A stretch of 64,000 nt of DNA. It comes from Paracoccaceae bacterium (GTDB lineage Bacteria; Pseudomonadota; Alphaproteobacteria; Rhodobacterales; Rhodobacteraceae). The stretch is from the NCBI GenBank assembly GCA_007692585.1, contig REBU01000059.1:100988-164987 (forward strand), read 5' to 3'. Within the stretch, counting starts at the first letter, position 1. Every line of letters starts with the position of its first letter. Positions 47,743 to 58,842 of the stretch are shown one piece after another. Under the pieces are notes generated by a model, which saw nothing but the letters and a program-made list of their open reading frames with translations, was not told the DNA's origin and ran no database searches. Both the position numbers and the translations under genes were made by a program.

Positions 47743-47768
47743 AACGGCGCGCCCTGGGGCGCGCCGTT
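47743..47768. terminator. Bidirectional terminator between the kinase gene and katG
   Basis: AACGGCGCGCC-CTGG-GGCGCGCCGTT is a perfect 11-bp stem with a 4-nt loop. The plus side continues TCTCATTCTTTT and the minus side TTACATC, so it can stop transcripts from both converging genes. Confidence 0.75.
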
Positions 47769-47793
47769 CTCATTCTTTTCGATACAAGATGGC

Positions 47794-49992
<2,199 letters not shown>

Positions 49993-50024
49993 CTAACAGG
50001 GATCACCAATCAGGGTAAGTTGCT

Positions 50025-50049
50025 TTTCCTGATCATCGCGATCAGGAAA
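50025..50049. promoter_or_regulatory. Inverted repeat upstream of the katG promoter
   Basis: TTTCCTGATC-atcgc-GATCAGGAAA is a perfect 10-bp inverted repeat just upstream of a possible katG promoter on the minus strand (TTACCC, 17 bp, TAGAAC). That location suits an OxyR-like peroxide activator, though the repeat does not match the classical OxyR spacing exactly. It also lies 3' of the quinone reductase gene but lacks a T-run. Confidence 0.45.
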
Positions 50050-50093
50050 GCTTATCGAAGTGACTCAGCCGCGATTTCCGTCTCGAAAGCCGT

Positions 50094-51086
50094 TCAGGCC
50101 GTGACGTTCAATACGATCTTGCCGATGTGATCAGAGCTTTCCATCCGCGCATGAGCCTTGTCAGCGTCACTTAGCGCAAATTCGCTATCCATAACCGGCG
50201 CGAGCCGCCCGGAGGCCAGATGCGGCCAGACCTCGCGCTCCAGGGCCTCCGCAATCGCGGCCTTGGTCGCATCCGATTGCGGCCGCAGGGTTGAGCCGGT
50301 GATCGTCAGCCGCCGCACCATCAGGGGCGCGAAATTCACCTCGACCTTGGGGCCTTGCAGGAACGCGATCTGCACCAGACGCCCGTCCTCGGCGAGCGAT
50401 TTCAGATTGCGCGTCAGATAAGGCCCGCCCACCATGTCGAGGATCAGGTTTGCCCCGCCCTCGCCCTGCAGGATCTTGACGAAATCCTCGTCGCGGTAAT
50501 TGATCGCGCGCTCGGCCCCAAGCCGCGTGCAGGCCGCGCATTTCTCCGCCGACCCGGCCGTGGCAAAGACCCGCGCGCCAAAGAGCGCCGCCAACTGGAT
50601 CGCGGTCGTGCCGATCCCCGACGAGCCGCCATGCACCAGAAACCGCTCACCCGCCTGCAGGCCGCCACGCATGAAGACATTCGACCAGACGGTGAAAAAC
50701 GTCTCGGGCAGACAGGCGGCTTCGCGCAGCCCCATGCCCTCGGGCACAGGCAGCACCTGCCCTGCATCCGTCATCGCATGTTCGGCATAAGCGCCGCCCG
50801 GGAACAAGGCACAGACCTTGTCGCCCACCTTCCAGCGCGTGACCCCTTCGCCGACAGCGGCAATCGTCCCGGCCCCTTCCAGCCCCGGCAGATCGCTTGC
50901 ACCGGGCGGCGGATCATAGGCGCCGGCGCGCTGCAGCGCGTCGGGACGGTTCACCCCGGCATAGGCCAGCCGCACGACGACCTTGCCATGTTCCGGCACA
51001 GGCACAGGCCGCTGGGTTTCGCGCAAGACCTCAGGCCCGCCGGGTCGTGAAATCTCGATAGCGCGCATCGTATGTGGCAGATCCAT
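50094..51086 (-). CDS. NAD(P)H:quinone oxidoreductase / PIG3-type medium-chain reductase
   Basis: 330 residues of the zinc-free medium-chain dehydrogenase/reductase family. Substrate side: GGPEVLRETQRPVPVPEHGKVVVRLAYAGVNRPDALQRAGAYDPPPGA. The NADPH loop is VHGGSSGIGTTAIQLAALFGARVFAT (about residues 145-170). It probably reduces quinones or enones during redox stress. The ATG at 51086 has AGGAGG 6 nt upstream. Confidence 0.9.
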   Translation of the reverse strand: MDLPHTMRAIEISRPGGPEVLRETQRPVPVPEHGKVVVRLAYAGVNRPDALQRAGAYDPPPGASDLPGLEGAGTIAAVGEGVTRWKVGDKVCALFPGGAYAEHAMTDAGQVLPVPEGMGLREAACLPETFFTVWSNVFMRGGLQAGERFLVHGGSSGIGTTAIQLAALFGARVFATAGSAEKCAACTRLGAERAINYRDEDFVKILQGEGGANLILDMVGGPYLTRNLKSLAEDGRLVQIAFLQGPKVEVNFAPLMVRRLTITGSTLRPQSDATKAAIAEALEREVWPHLASGRLAPVMDSEFALSDADKAHARMESSDHIGKIVLNVTA

Positions 51087-51163
51087 CAGCCCCTCCTCAT
51101 TTTCTTGCGAGAAATACTCAGACCTGTGCGTGTCGCGCGACGGCCCGCGAGCAAAACCGCCGC

Positions 51164-52027
51164 TTAGCCCCGCCCCGACAAGGCATACTCCCAGTAAAGC
51201 GCGCGCGCCTGCGCCCCGATCCGGGCCGCCCCCAGGTCGCGATCCTGATAGCGCGCAACCGGCATGACCTTGGCGATATTGCCAGTCACGAAGATCTCCT
51301 CTGCGGCATCGAAATCGGCAAGCGTCAGCGCAGTCTCAATCACCTCGACCCCGTCGGCGCGCAAGAGCGCGATCACCCGCTGGCGGGTTATTCCGTCCAG
51401 AAACATTCCATTGGGCACAGGTGTGAACACAACCCCGTCGCGCACCATGAACACATTGGTCGACGCGGTTTCAGCCACATGCCCGTTCACATCAAGCGAC
51501 AGCGCGTTGGAAAATCCCCGCGCCCGCGCATCCGCCATGATGCGGGCATTATTTGCATAGAGCGACCCTGCCTTGGCCTCGGTCAGGGCCATGTCAGGGC
51601 GCGGGCGGCAGAAGGGCGAGACGGTCAGCGAAAACGCGCCCGGCTCTGGCATCGGCAGCGCTTCGATACAGATCGCGAAGCCTGTCGATGCAGGCTCCGC
51701 ATCGATGATGCCGGGACAGCTTTCGCGCGACCACATCATCGGGCGCAGATACAGCGCGGCGTCAGGCGCGAACATGCTGCACCCTTCCGCAAGCAAGCCC
51801 TGCACCGTGTCCGCGTCAACGGGGGCGATCATGCCCATCGCTTGCGCCGAGCGGAGGATGCGCGCGGAATGCAGGTCAAGGTCGGGACGCACCCCCTCGA
51901 ATTGCCGCGCGCCATCAAAGACCTGGCTGCCGAGCCATGCCGCGTGATCCGCCGCACCGATGATCGGCGCATTGCCCCGATGCCATGCCCCATCGACCCA
52001 CGTCACGATATCCTTGCTGACCGCCAT
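51164..52027 (-). CDS. Class IV PLP aminotransferase (branched-chain amino acid aminotransferase family)
   Basis: 287 residues. The PLP lysine lies in TEAKAGSLYANNARIMADAR (about 155-174), with HVAETASTNVFMVRDG (about 192-207) and GITRQRVI nearby. It belongs to the IlvE/DAAT fold. Its neighbours do not fix the substrate; branched-chain keto acids or D-amino acids are both possible. I chose the ATG at 52027; the longer frame overlaps the COQ9 gene. Confidence 0.82.
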   Translation of the reverse strand: MAVSKDIVTWVDGAWHRGNAPIIGAADHAAWLGSQVFDGARQFEGVRPDLDLHSARILRSAQAMGMIAPVDADTVQGLLAEGCSMFAPDAALYLRPMMWSRESCPGIIDAEPASTGFAICIEALPMPEPGAFSLTVSPFCRPRPDMALTEAKAGSLYANNARIMADARARGFSNALSLDVNGHVAETASTNVFMVRDGVVFTPVPNGMFLDGITRQRVIALLRADGVEVIETALTLADFDAAEEIFVTGNIAKVMPVARYQDRDLGAARIGAQARALYWEYALSGRG

Positions 52028-52085
52028 TCCTGCGTCCTGCCTGCTGTTTCGACCGGGCGCAACCTGCGGCGCAAACTGGCGCGCG

Positions 52086-52781
52086 TCAACCCTCTTGCGC
52101 AGGGCGCGCATAGCCCGGCATTTGCGCGCGCGTGGCCGAAGCCGGTGGCTTCACGCAACTCAGGAGTGCGCGCGGCCCCGCCAGCAGCGCCCGCGCCACC
52201 GGATTCTTTTCCACAGCCCCTTTGACCCGCTCGAATTGCATCACCCCGTCAATGCGCCGGTCGAGGAAATTCCAGGTCGCCTGCGCTTGCGGGCTGTCAT
52301 CGCCCAGCCAATAGAGCACGGTCGAGGAATAGACGCCCGACAGCGTGGCGCGTTTCGTGTACCAGTTGTAATCGTCCGAGCGATCCCCGAGGGTGGTCCA
52401 GATCAGATCCGCCGTCCCCCAGATCGCGCGCACCCCATCGGGCGCATAGGGCGGCAGCGCAAAAAGCGTTGTTCCGCGCCGCACCAGCTCGCGATCTTCC
52501 GCAGCTTCGATCCGCGCGCGGATCGCATGACCCACGCGGTCGCGAAAGCGCATATGGCTGAGATCCTCAGCGGCCAGCCGGGCGGCCATGATCTGGTCGC
52601 CCCGCCGATGGAAGGCCAGCGCCAGATCCACGCCGCCCCGCGGAAACAGCGCCCGCGCGGTCGCCATGTCGATCCCGCAATCGGTCGCTGCCGCGCGCAG
52701 CGCCTCGTCGCTCCAGCCGTCGAAGGGCACATGGATCAGCGCGGCATCAAGCAGTTTTTCACTCTGGTCAGTCACGGGCAT
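52086..52781 (-). CDS. coq9: COQ9 family ubiquinone biosynthesis protein
   Basis: 231 residues, a TetR-like fold lipid-binding protein that helps the Coq7-type hydroxylase in ubiquinone synthesis. LLDAALIHVPFDGWSDEALRAAATDCGID is the N-terminal part and the RRATLSGVYSSTVLYWLGDDSPQAQATWNFLDRRIDGVMQFE region (about residues 145-185) is the COQ9 signature. It is divergent from rpsU with a 102-bp gap. Confidence 0.9.
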   Translation of the reverse strand: MPVTDQSEKLLDAALIHVPFDGWSDEALRAAATDCGIDMATARALFPRGGVDLALAFHRRGDQIMAARLAAEDLSHMRFRDRVGHAIRARIEAAEDRELVRRGTTLFALPPYAPDGVRAIWGTADLIWTTLGDRSDDYNWYTKRATLSGVYSSTVLYWLGDDSPQAQATWNFLDRRIDGVMQFERVKGAVEKNPVARALLAGPRALLSCVKPPASATRAQMPGYARPAQEG

Positions 52782-52869
52782 CTCCCTTGGTCAACTCGCG
52801 GGTGGACATAGCGCCCGAGCTTTGCTAGACGAGCGCTTCCTGCTAATCATGCAACTCTAACTTGGAAAG

Positions 52870-52883
52870 GTGGTGAAAACCAC
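52870..52883 (+). promoter_or_regulatory. Hairpin touching the rpsU start codon
   Basis: GTGGT-GAAA-ACCAC folds into a 5-bp stem with a GAAA tetraloop directly before the rpsU ATG and overlaps the end of the AAAGGTGG ribosome site. It could tune translation of S21. Confidence 0.45.
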
Positions 52884-53090
52884 ATGCAGGTATCGGTTCG
52901 CGACAATAATGTCGATCAGGCCCTTCGGGCGCTGAAGAAAAAACTCCAGCGTGAAGGTGTGTTTCGCGAAATGAAGCTCAAGCAGCATTTCGAAAAACCC
53001 TCCGAGAAGAAAGCCCGTGAGAAAGCTGAAGCTATCCGCCGGGCGCGCAAACTCGCGCGCAAGAAGGCGCAGCGTGAAAGCGGCCTCTGA
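52884..53090 (+). CDS. rpsU: 30S ribosomal protein S21
   Basis: 68-residue basic small-subunit protein ([30 protein letters not shown]; Arg/Lys-rich tail [24 protein letters not shown]). It takes part in initiation. The gene is monocistronic with its own terminator. Confidence 0.97.
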   Translation: MQVSVRDNNVDQALRALKKKLQREGVFREMKLKQHFEKPSEKKAREKAEAIRRARKLARKKAQRESGL

Positions 53091-53137
53091 GCCAGCTGAC
53101 CTCTGATGTGACCCTTTGTGGTCAAGTCTGACGAAGC

Positions 53138-53169
53138 AACCCCCGAAGGCCTGGCCTGCGGGGGTTTTT
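53138..53169 (+). terminator. rpsU terminator
   Basis: AACCCCCG (53138-53145) pairs with CGGGGGTT (53159-53166), followed by TTTTT, 47 bp after the rpsU stop. The loop contains a small inner palindrome AGGCC/GGCCT. Confidence 0.8.
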
Positions 53170-53216
53170 CATGGGCTATGGCCAAGATGCGCAGCGGCCC
53201 TTCGCCGCAAGCGGGC

Positions 53217-53906
53217 TTAGCGCTGTGCCCGCCGCCAGCCGGCTGCACGCGCTTCGGCTTCCGAGCAGAACCAGCGTGTTTCGGGGTTGCGCATGGTCAC
53301 ACGGTCGTAGTCGCGCTGACCGGGCATGTGATAGATCCGCCCATTGGCCGAGACATTGCCCTTGATCACGCATCCGCCCGGCGCGTCCGACACCTGAACC
53401 CGGTCACGCGCGGGCTGGTCGATATTGCAAAACCCTGCGGCCGGATTTAGCGGGCCGCGATAGACCCCGGCCTCTGCCGCAATCGCCACACGCTCCGCCG
53501 CGAGATACGCGGCTTCGCTTCCCTGCGCGCGCGCAAAGCGCAGACAGGGGCGCGCGGCACCGGCCTCGATCAGCGTCACGGCCAGATCGCGCCCGTCGAG
53601 ATAGCAGCGCCCGACAACGCGCTGGTAGCTGCGTTCGCCCAGATCGACGCAGCGCACTGTCCGTTGCGCAAGGATCGCACGCGTTGCTTCTGTCGCCCAG
53701 ACCCCGCAGTCCCAGCGCTTGCCCCGCGCATCGACGCAAGTTTCGGACATCTCTGGCGCGTCGATCCCGCCAAGCCGGATGCGCTGGCCCGAAACCTCCA
53801 GCGTATCGCCATCGATTACGCGCGCAGTGCCGGTGATTTCCACGGGCACTGCGAGCAGCGGAAATGCCCAAAAAATGAGCGCAAAGAGAGAACAAATCCT
53901 AAACAT
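53217..53906 (-). CDS. Secreted thermonuclease (SNase) family protein with a C-terminal extra domain
   Basis: About 229 residues. A signal peptide (FRICSLFALIFWAFPLLA) precedes an SNase barrel, VIDGDTLEVSGQRIRLGGIDAPEMSE (catalytic Arg/Asp/Glu region, about residues 30-55). Beyond the barrel, from about 165, lies a Cys-containing region, CVIKGNVSANGRIYHMPGQRDYDRV then TRWFCSEAEARAAGWRRA. I have seen this tail in rhodobacterial nucleases but know no function. The TTAA array lies 45-70 bp upstream. I chose the ATG at 53906; the longer frame begins with TTG. Confidence 0.85.
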   Translation of the reverse strand: MFRICSLFALIFWAFPLLAVPVEITGTARVIDGDTLEVSGQRIRLGGIDAPEMSETCVDARGKRWDCGVWATEATRAILAQRTVRCVDLGERSYQRVVGRCYLDGRDLAVTLIEAGAARPCLRFARAQGSEAAYLAAERVAIAAEAGVYRGPLNPAAGFCNIDQPARDRVQVSDAPGGCVIKGNVSANGRIYHMPGQRDYDRVTMRNPETRWFCSEAEARAAGWRRAQR

Positions 53907-53950
53907 GGGCAAGATTTGCCCCGGCAAGCGCGCTCAGGTCAAGCGATTTG

Positions 53951-53975
53951 TTAACCAGTGGTTAATTTTTCTTAA
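53951..53975. promoter_or_regulatory. Triple TTAA array resembling CtrA boxes
   Basis: Three TTAA motifs lie 7 and 6 bp apart (53951, 53962, 53972). Read on the minus strand, the pair nearest the nuclease is TTAA-N7-TTAAC, the full CtrA consensus. The array overlaps the 3' end of betA and sits 45-70 bp upstream of the nuclease ATG. It contains a perfect palindrome TTAACC-agt-GGTTAA. Confidence 0.45.
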
Positions 53976-55626
53976 CCAACCCTTTAGACGCGCTGACGGG
54001 ACACGCTGTTGCCATTTCCGGCGTCAGGTTCTCCGCTGGCAGATGCTTGCCCAGAATGTGATCGGCGATCTTTTCGCCCACCATGATCGAGGGCGCATTG
54101 AGATTGCCATTGGTGATGCGCGGGAAGACAGAACTGTCGGCCACGCGCAGCCCCTCCACGCCGATGACACGGCCCTGCGCATCCACTACGGCGCCCGGAT
54201 CATCGCGCCGGCCCATCCGCGCCGTGCCGCAAGGGTGGTAGGCACTTTCGACATGTTCGCGGATGAAGTCATCAAGTGCTGCATCCTGCTGGACTTCGAT
54301 GCCGGGCTGGATTTCGTGGCGCAGGAAGGGCGCCATGGCCGCCTGCCCCATGATCTTGCGCGTCAGCTTGATGCAGGCGCGGAAATCTTCCCAATCCTGC
54401 GGATGGCTCATGTAGTTGAAACAAATCCGCGGCGGAGCTTTCGGGTCGGAGGAGCGCAGCCGCACCCAGCCCCGGCTTTGCGAGCGCATCGGCCCGACAT
54501 GGGTCTGAAACCCATGCCCTTCGGCCACCGCCTGCCCGTCATAGCGCACAGCGATCGGCAGGAAGTGATACATGATGTCGGGATAGCTTTGCGCGGCGCT
54601 GGAGCGGATGAAGCCGCCGGCCTCGAACTGGTTCGACGCGCCCGGCCCTTTGCGCGCAAACAGCCATTGCGCGCCCACCCAGGCCTTGCCGAGCAGGTTC
54701 CAGTATTTGTAGAGCGTGATCGGCTGGCGCGCGGCATATTGCAGGTAAAGCTCGAGATGGTCCTGCAGGTTCGCCCCGACACCGGCACGATCAGCCCGCA
54801 GCGCAATCCCATGCGCCGCCAGATCACGCCCCGGGCCGATCCCCGACAGCATAAGGATCTTCGGCGTGTTGATCGATGAGGCCGCAAGGATCACCTCGGC
54901 GCGGGCGCGGAATTCGCGGCCGTCGCACAGCGCCACGCCGGTCGCGCGGTGATCGGCATCGAACAGCACCCGTGCCACGTCACCCCGCACCAATTGCGCG
55001 CGCCCCGTCGCAAGGGCCGGGCGCAAATATGCCTGCGCGGCCGACCAGCGCTGGCCTTGCCAGATGGTGGCTTCCAGCGCGCCGAAGCCTTCCTGCTGCG
55101 CACCGTTATAATCCTCGGTCACCGGATAGCCCGCCTGCGCGCCTGCGGCGATGAACGCGTCAAAGAGCGGATTTTCGCGGCGGCCGCGACTGACATGCAA
55201 GGGGCCGCCCTGCCCCCGCCACGCCGATGCATCCCCGCCATGCCAGTGTTCCATGCGTTTGAAATAGGGCAGCACATCCGCATAGCGCCAGCCTGTCGCG
55301 CCCTGTTCGGCCCAATGATCGTAGTCGCAGGCATGGCCGCGCACATAGACCATGCCGTTGATGCTCGATGAGCCGCCAATGACCCGCCCGCGCGGGCAGG
55401 CCAGCACACGCCCGCCCAGATGCGGCTCAGGCTCGGTCTGGAACCCCCAGTCATAGCGGCGCATGTTCATCGGATAAGACAGCGCGCCGGGCATCTGGAT
55501 GAACGGGCCTGCGTCGGTCCCGCCTGCTTCCACGACCAGCACGGAATGCCCGGCCTCGGCCAGCCGGTAGGTGACCGCGCAGCCGCCGGAGCCTGCGCCG
55601 ACAACGATATAATCTGCCTCGAACAT
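53962..55626 (-). CDS. betA: Choline dehydrogenase
   Basis: GMC-family flavoenzyme oxidising choline to betaine aldehyde, 554 residues. The FAD loop [15 protein letters not shown] is at residues 10-24. [22 protein letters not shown] is the GMC signature 1 (about 82-103), and [18 protein letters not shown] is signature 2 (about 250-267). The C-terminal [14 protein letters not shown] holds the active-site His. It is the last gene of betI-betB-betA. The ATG at 55626 places the FAD loop correctly. Confidence 0.94.
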   Translation of the reverse strand: MFEADYIVVGAGSGGCAVTYRLAEAGHSVLVVEAGGTDAGPFIQMPGALSYPMNMRRYDWGFQTEPEPHLGGRVLACPRGRVIGGSSSINGMVYVRGHACDYDHWAEQGATGWRYADVLPYFKRMEHWHGGDASAWRGQGGPLHVSRGRRENPLFDAFIAAGAQAGYPVTEDYNGAQQEGFGALEATIWQGQRWSAAQAYLRPALATGRAQLVRGDVARVLFDADHRATGVALCDGREFRARAEVILAASSINTPKILMLSGIGPGRDLAAHGIALRADRAGVGANLQDHLELYLQYAARQPITLYKYWNLLGKAWVGAQWLFARKGPGASNQFEAGGFIRSSAAQSYPDIMYHFLPIAVRYDGQAVAEGHGFQTHVGPMRSQSRGWVRLRSSDPKAPPRICFNYMSHPQDWEDFRACIKLTRKIMGQAAMAPFLRHEIQPGIEVQQDAALDDFIREHVESAYHPCGTARMGRRDDPGAVVDAQGRVIGVEGLRVADSSVFPRITNGNLNAPSIMVGEKIADHILGKHLPAENLTPEMATACPVSASKGLVKKN

Positions 55627-55650
55627 GGGTCTGCCGTCAGTGCGGTGCGC

Positions 55651-55703
55651 GCGGGCCACAAGGCCCGCCAGGACAAAAGGTGTCGCGCCCCGTCAGGGGC
55701 GCG
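55651..55703 (-). other. Two hairpins between betB and betA
   Basis: GCGGGCC-acaa-GGCCCGC (55651-55668) and CGCGCCCC-gtca-GGGGCGCG (55684-55703) lie in tandem in the 95-bp gap. Neither has a T-run. They look like mRNA processing or stability elements setting the betB:betA ratio. Confidence 0.5.
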
Positions 55704-55721
55704 TCCGCCAGATCACGCGGT

Positions 55722-57173
55722 TCAATAGGGCGCATCGACATCCCCAAGGCCGAGGTAGACCGATTTGACCCGCGTGTAATGCTCAAGCGCCGCGTGACCG
55801 TTTTCACGCCCGAAGCCCGAGGCCTTCACGCCGCCGAAGGGCATTTCCACCGGCGTCAGGTTATAGGCATTGATCCAGCATGTGCCCGCCTGCAGCCGCC
55901 CGATGACGCGATGCGCACGCGCAATGTCGCGCGTGAACACACCTGCGGCCAGGCCGAATTCCGTGGCATTGGCGCGGGCGATGACCTCGTCCTCCCCGTC
56001 GAAGTCGAAAACGGCCATGACCGGGCCGAAGACTTCTTCGCGCGCAAGCGTCATCGTGTCGGTCACATCCGCAAAGGCGGTCGGCGCCATGAACGCGCCC
56101 GGACGCTCCAGCCGCGCGCCGCCGCAGACCAGCCGCGCGCCTTCTGCCTTCGCGCCGTCGACATAGGCCAGCACGCGCGCCAGATGCGCTTCCGAGATCA
56201 ACGGGCCGAGCTGCGTTGCCTCATCGAGCGGATCGCCCGCAATGATCTTTGACGCGCGCGCGTCCAGCCGCTGCAAAAACGAATCTTTCACCGCGCGATG
56301 GACAAACACCCGCGTCCCGTTCGAGCAGATCTGCCCTGAGGAGTAGAAATTCGCGAGCATCGCCGCGCCCACGGCATTGTCGAGATCGGCGTCGTCAAAG
56401 ATGATCAGCGGCGATTTTCCGCCCAGCTCCATCGTCACCGGCTTGAGCGCCGCGCCCGCCGCTGCGGCCACCTTGCGGCCCGTCGGCACGGAGCCTGTGA
56501 GCGACAGTTTCGCCACGCGCGGGTCCGAGGCGAGCGCCGCGCCGACGCCCCCGCGCCCCTGAATGACATTGAACAGCCCTGCGGGCAGACCTGCCTCTGC
56601 GAAGATTTCGGCCAGCGCCAGCGCGGATAGCGGCGTCATTTCCGACGGCTTGAACACCATCGCATTGCCGAAGGCCAGCGCGGGCGCGGCTTTCCAGCAG
56701 GCGATCTGGATCGGGTAATTCCACGCCCCGATGCCTGCGCAGACCCCCAAGGGTTCGCGCAGCGTATAGGCCATGTCGCGGCCCAGCGGGATGGTCTGGC
56801 CGGTGACCGTCGCGGCAAAGCCTGCGAAATATTCCAACGCATCCGCGCCCGAGGCGGCATCGGCCACAAGCGTTTCCTGCATGGGCTTGCCCGTGTCGAG
56901 CGTCTCAAGCTCGGACAGGGCGCGGTTGCGCGCGCGCAGGAGTGCGGCCGCCCGCTGCAGGATGCGCCCACGTTCAACCGGTGCGCACGCGGCCCAGTCG
57001 GCCTGCGCGGTCGCGGCCGTCTCAAGGGCCTGCGCAAGGATTTGCGGCGTCGCCTCATGCAGCTGCGCGATCACCTCGCCTGTGGCGGGATAAACGCTTT
57101 CGATCAGCGCGCCGCCTGTATCCTCGGCCCATGCGCCTGCAATGAAATGACTGGCCTTGGGTTGCGCTCTCAT
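55722..57173 (-). CDS. betB: Betaine aldehyde dehydrogenase
   Basis: 483 residues, NAD-dependent aldehyde dehydrogenase forming glycine betaine. [22 protein letters not shown] segment [10 protein letters not shown] (catalytic Glu about residue 248) and [16 protein letters not shown] (catalytic Cys about 282) are present, along with the N-terminal [10 protein letters not shown]. The ATG at 57173 overlaps the betI stop (ATGA). The C-terminus reads [15 protein letters not shown]. Confidence 0.94.
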   Translation of the reverse strand: MRAQPKASHFIAGAWAEDTGGALIESVYPATGEVIAQLHEATPQILAQALETAATAQADWAACAPVERGRILQRAAALLRARNRALSELETLDTGKPMQETLVADAASGADALEYFAGFAATVTGQTIPLGRDMAYTLREPLGVCAGIGAWNYPIQIACWKAAPALAFGNAMVFKPSEMTPLSALALAEIFAEAGLPAGLFNVIQGRGGVGAALASDPRVAKLSLTGSVPTGRKVAAAAGAALKPVTMELGGKSPLIIFDDADLDNAVGAAMLANFYSSGQICSNGTRVFVHRAVKDSFLQRLDARASKIIAGDPLDEATQLGPLISEAHLARVLAYVDGAKAEGARLVCGGARLERPGAFMAPTAFADVTDTMTLAREEVFGPVMAVFDFDGEDEVIARANATEFGLAAGVFTRDIARAHRVIGRLQAGTCWINAYNLTPVEMPFGGVKASGFGRENGHAALEHYTRVKSVYLGLGDVDAPY

Positions 57174-57754
57174 GTCGATGCACCTGCGATGGCTGCGTCG
57201 ATCCATCCTTCGACCAAAGCGGCCGCCCGCGCGCCATCCGGCTCGCCCTGGCCCAGAGCCTCGCGCAGATAGACCCCGTCGATCATGGCCGCTGCCGCCT
57301 CGGCCAGCTCCGCGGCGCGCGGCCCGGCCAGCGGGCGCAGGGCATGGCGCAGATTGCTGCGCAACCGCGCCTGATAGATGCGCAGCAAGCGTTCGGCCGC
57401 CGGGTTGCGCTGCGCCATGACGTAGAAATTCAGCCAGGCCGCCACCACTTCGCGGCGGAAATTGCTGCCCGTGAAAGACACACGCACCAGCGCACGCATC
57501 CGCGCCTGTGCGCTGTCGCTGGCAACCAGCGCCCCGCGGATTTCGGCCCCATAGACCGACAGCACATGACGCATTGCGGCCAGAAACATCTGTTCTTTCG
57601 ATCCGAAGTAGTGATGCGCAAGCGCCGAGGACATGCCCGCGCGTTTCGCAATCCGGCTGACCGTGACATCCAGCGCCCCGGCCTGGCCGATCTCGACAAT
57701 TGCGGCCTTGATCAGTGCGTTGCGCCTGATAGGCTCCATCCCCAGCTTCGGCAT
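57170..57754 (-). CDS. betI: TetR-family choline-responsive repressor
   Basis: 194 residues. The N-terminus [26 protein letters not shown] and helix-turn-helix [30 protein letters not shown] (about residues 33-62) match BetI. The C-terminal part senses choline. It would repress its own operon and the transporter through the palindrome at 57812-57827 and release it when choline is present. Confidence 0.94.
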   Translation of the reverse strand: MPKLGMEPIRRNALIKAAIVEIGQAGALDVTVSRIAKRAGMSSALAHHYFGSKEQMFLAAMRHVLSVYGAEIRGALVASDSAQARMRALVRVSFTGSNFRREVVAAWLNFYVMAQRNPAAERLLRIYQARLRSNLRHALRPLAGPRAAELAEAAAAMIDGVYLREALGQGEPDGARAAALVEGWIDAAIAGAST

Positions 57755-57811
57755 GGCATAACCTGCATTTTTACGTCATAAATCGTTGCATCATGCCTAG
57801 CCGATTGTTTA

Positions 57812-57827
57812 TTGATTGGTCAATCAA
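57812..57827. promoter_or_regulatory. BetI operator between betI and choX
   Basis: TTGATTG-GT-CAATCAA is a perfect 16-bp palindrome in the 102-bp gap between the divergent betI and choX genes. Its half-site resembles the sequence of the known Escherichia coli BetI operator (ATTGATTGG...TCAAT). It lies 30 bp before the choX ATG. Confidence 0.75.
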
Positions 57828-57856
57828 GAAAAGAGCCAACAGAGAGAGTTCTGCCG

Positions 57857-58786
57857 ATGACACGACGTCTGCACCTGCCCGCTACGCTTCTGGCCGCAAG
57901 CCTGACCGCCGCCCCGGCCTTCGCCGATTGCACCACGATCACGTTCGCGGACGTGGGTTGGACCGATATCACCGCGACCACGGCTGTCACGACCACGATT
58001 CTGGACGCGTTGGGCTACACGACCAACACGCTGGTTCTGTCGGTGCCGGTGACCTACACATCCATGGCGAATGGAGATATCGATGTCTTTCTGGGCAACT
58101 GGATGCCCACGATGGAAGCCGATATCGCACCATTCCGCGCGGCCGGGACAGTCGAGACCGTGCGTCGCAATCTGGCCGGGGCGAAATATACGCTGGCCAC
58201 GAACAGCCATGGCGCGGCCCTTGGGATCACTGATTTCGCCGCCATCGCCACGCAATCGGACGCGCTGGAAAGCCGCATCTACGGCATCGAGCCGGGAAAT
58301 GACGGCAACCGGCTGATCCTCGACATGATCGAGGCCGACGCGTTCGGGCTGGGTGGGTTCGAGCTGGTTGAGAGCTCCGAGCAAGGGATGCTGGCGCAGA
58401 TTGCCCGCGCGGATCGGCGGGGCCAGCCTGTGATCTTTCTGGGATGGGAGCCCCATCCGATGAATTCGAGCTTCGAGATGACCTATCTGGAAGGCGGCGA
58501 TGACTGGTTCGGGCCGGATTTCGGCGGGGCCGAGGTGTTCACCAATACCCGCGCAGGCCTGGTCGAAGCCTGCCCCAATCTGGGCGTTTTGTTGAACAAT
58601 CTGGAATTCACGCTGGAAATGCAGAACGAGATCATGGGCGCGATCCTCAATGATGGCACCGCCCCCGAAGCGGCTGCGCAGGCCTGGCTGAGCGCCAATC
58701 GCGATGCGATTGCGCCCTGGCTGGAGGGCGTGCAGACCCGCGATGGCGGCGACGCGCTCGACGCGGTGCTTGCCACACTCGACTGA
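57857..58786 (+). CDS. choX: Choline ABC transporter substrate-binding protein
   Basis: 309 residues. A signal peptide (LPATLLAASLTAAPAFA) is followed by an OpuAC-type domain, FADVGWTDITATTAVTTTILDALGY at the start, FLGNWMPTMEADIAPF (about residues 75-90) and FLGWEPHPMNSSFEMTYLEGG (about 195-215). These segments carry the aromatic ligand residues of ChoX-type choline binders. The start at 57857 has GAGAGAG upstream. Confidence 0.92.
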   Translation: MTRRLHLPATLLAASLTAAPAFADCTTITFADVGWTDITATTAVTTTILDALGYTTNTLVLSVPVTYTSMANGDIDVFLGNWMPTMEADIAPFRAAGTVETVRRNLAGAKYTLATNSHGAALGITDFAAIATQSDALESRIYGIEPGNDGNRLILDMIEADAFGLGGFELVESSEQGMLAQIARADRRGQPVIFLGWEPHPMNSSFEMTYLEGGDDWFGPDFGGAEVFTNTRAGLVEACPNLGVLLNNLEFTLEMQNEIMGAILNDGTAPEAAAQAWLSANRDAIAPWLEGVQTRDGGDALDAVLATLD

Positions 58787-58796
58787 TCGACCGAGC

Positions 58797-58819
58797 GGCC
58801 CCGGCCCAATGCCGGGGCC
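58797..58819 (+). other. Intercistronic hairpin between choX and choW
   Basis: GGCCCCGGC-ccaat-GCCGGGGCC is a perfect 9-bp stem with a 5-nt loop, 10 bp after the choX stop, with no T-run. The same layout occurs between the binding protein and the ATPase gene of the other ABC operon. Confidence 0.65.
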
Positions 58820-58842
58820 TGCCCCCATGACGGAGGACGCAG

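Noticed and set aside
50025..50049. Inverted repeat as intrinsic terminator of the quinone reductase gene
   Set aside because: No T-run follows on the minus strand, and its place next to the katG promoter favours an operator.
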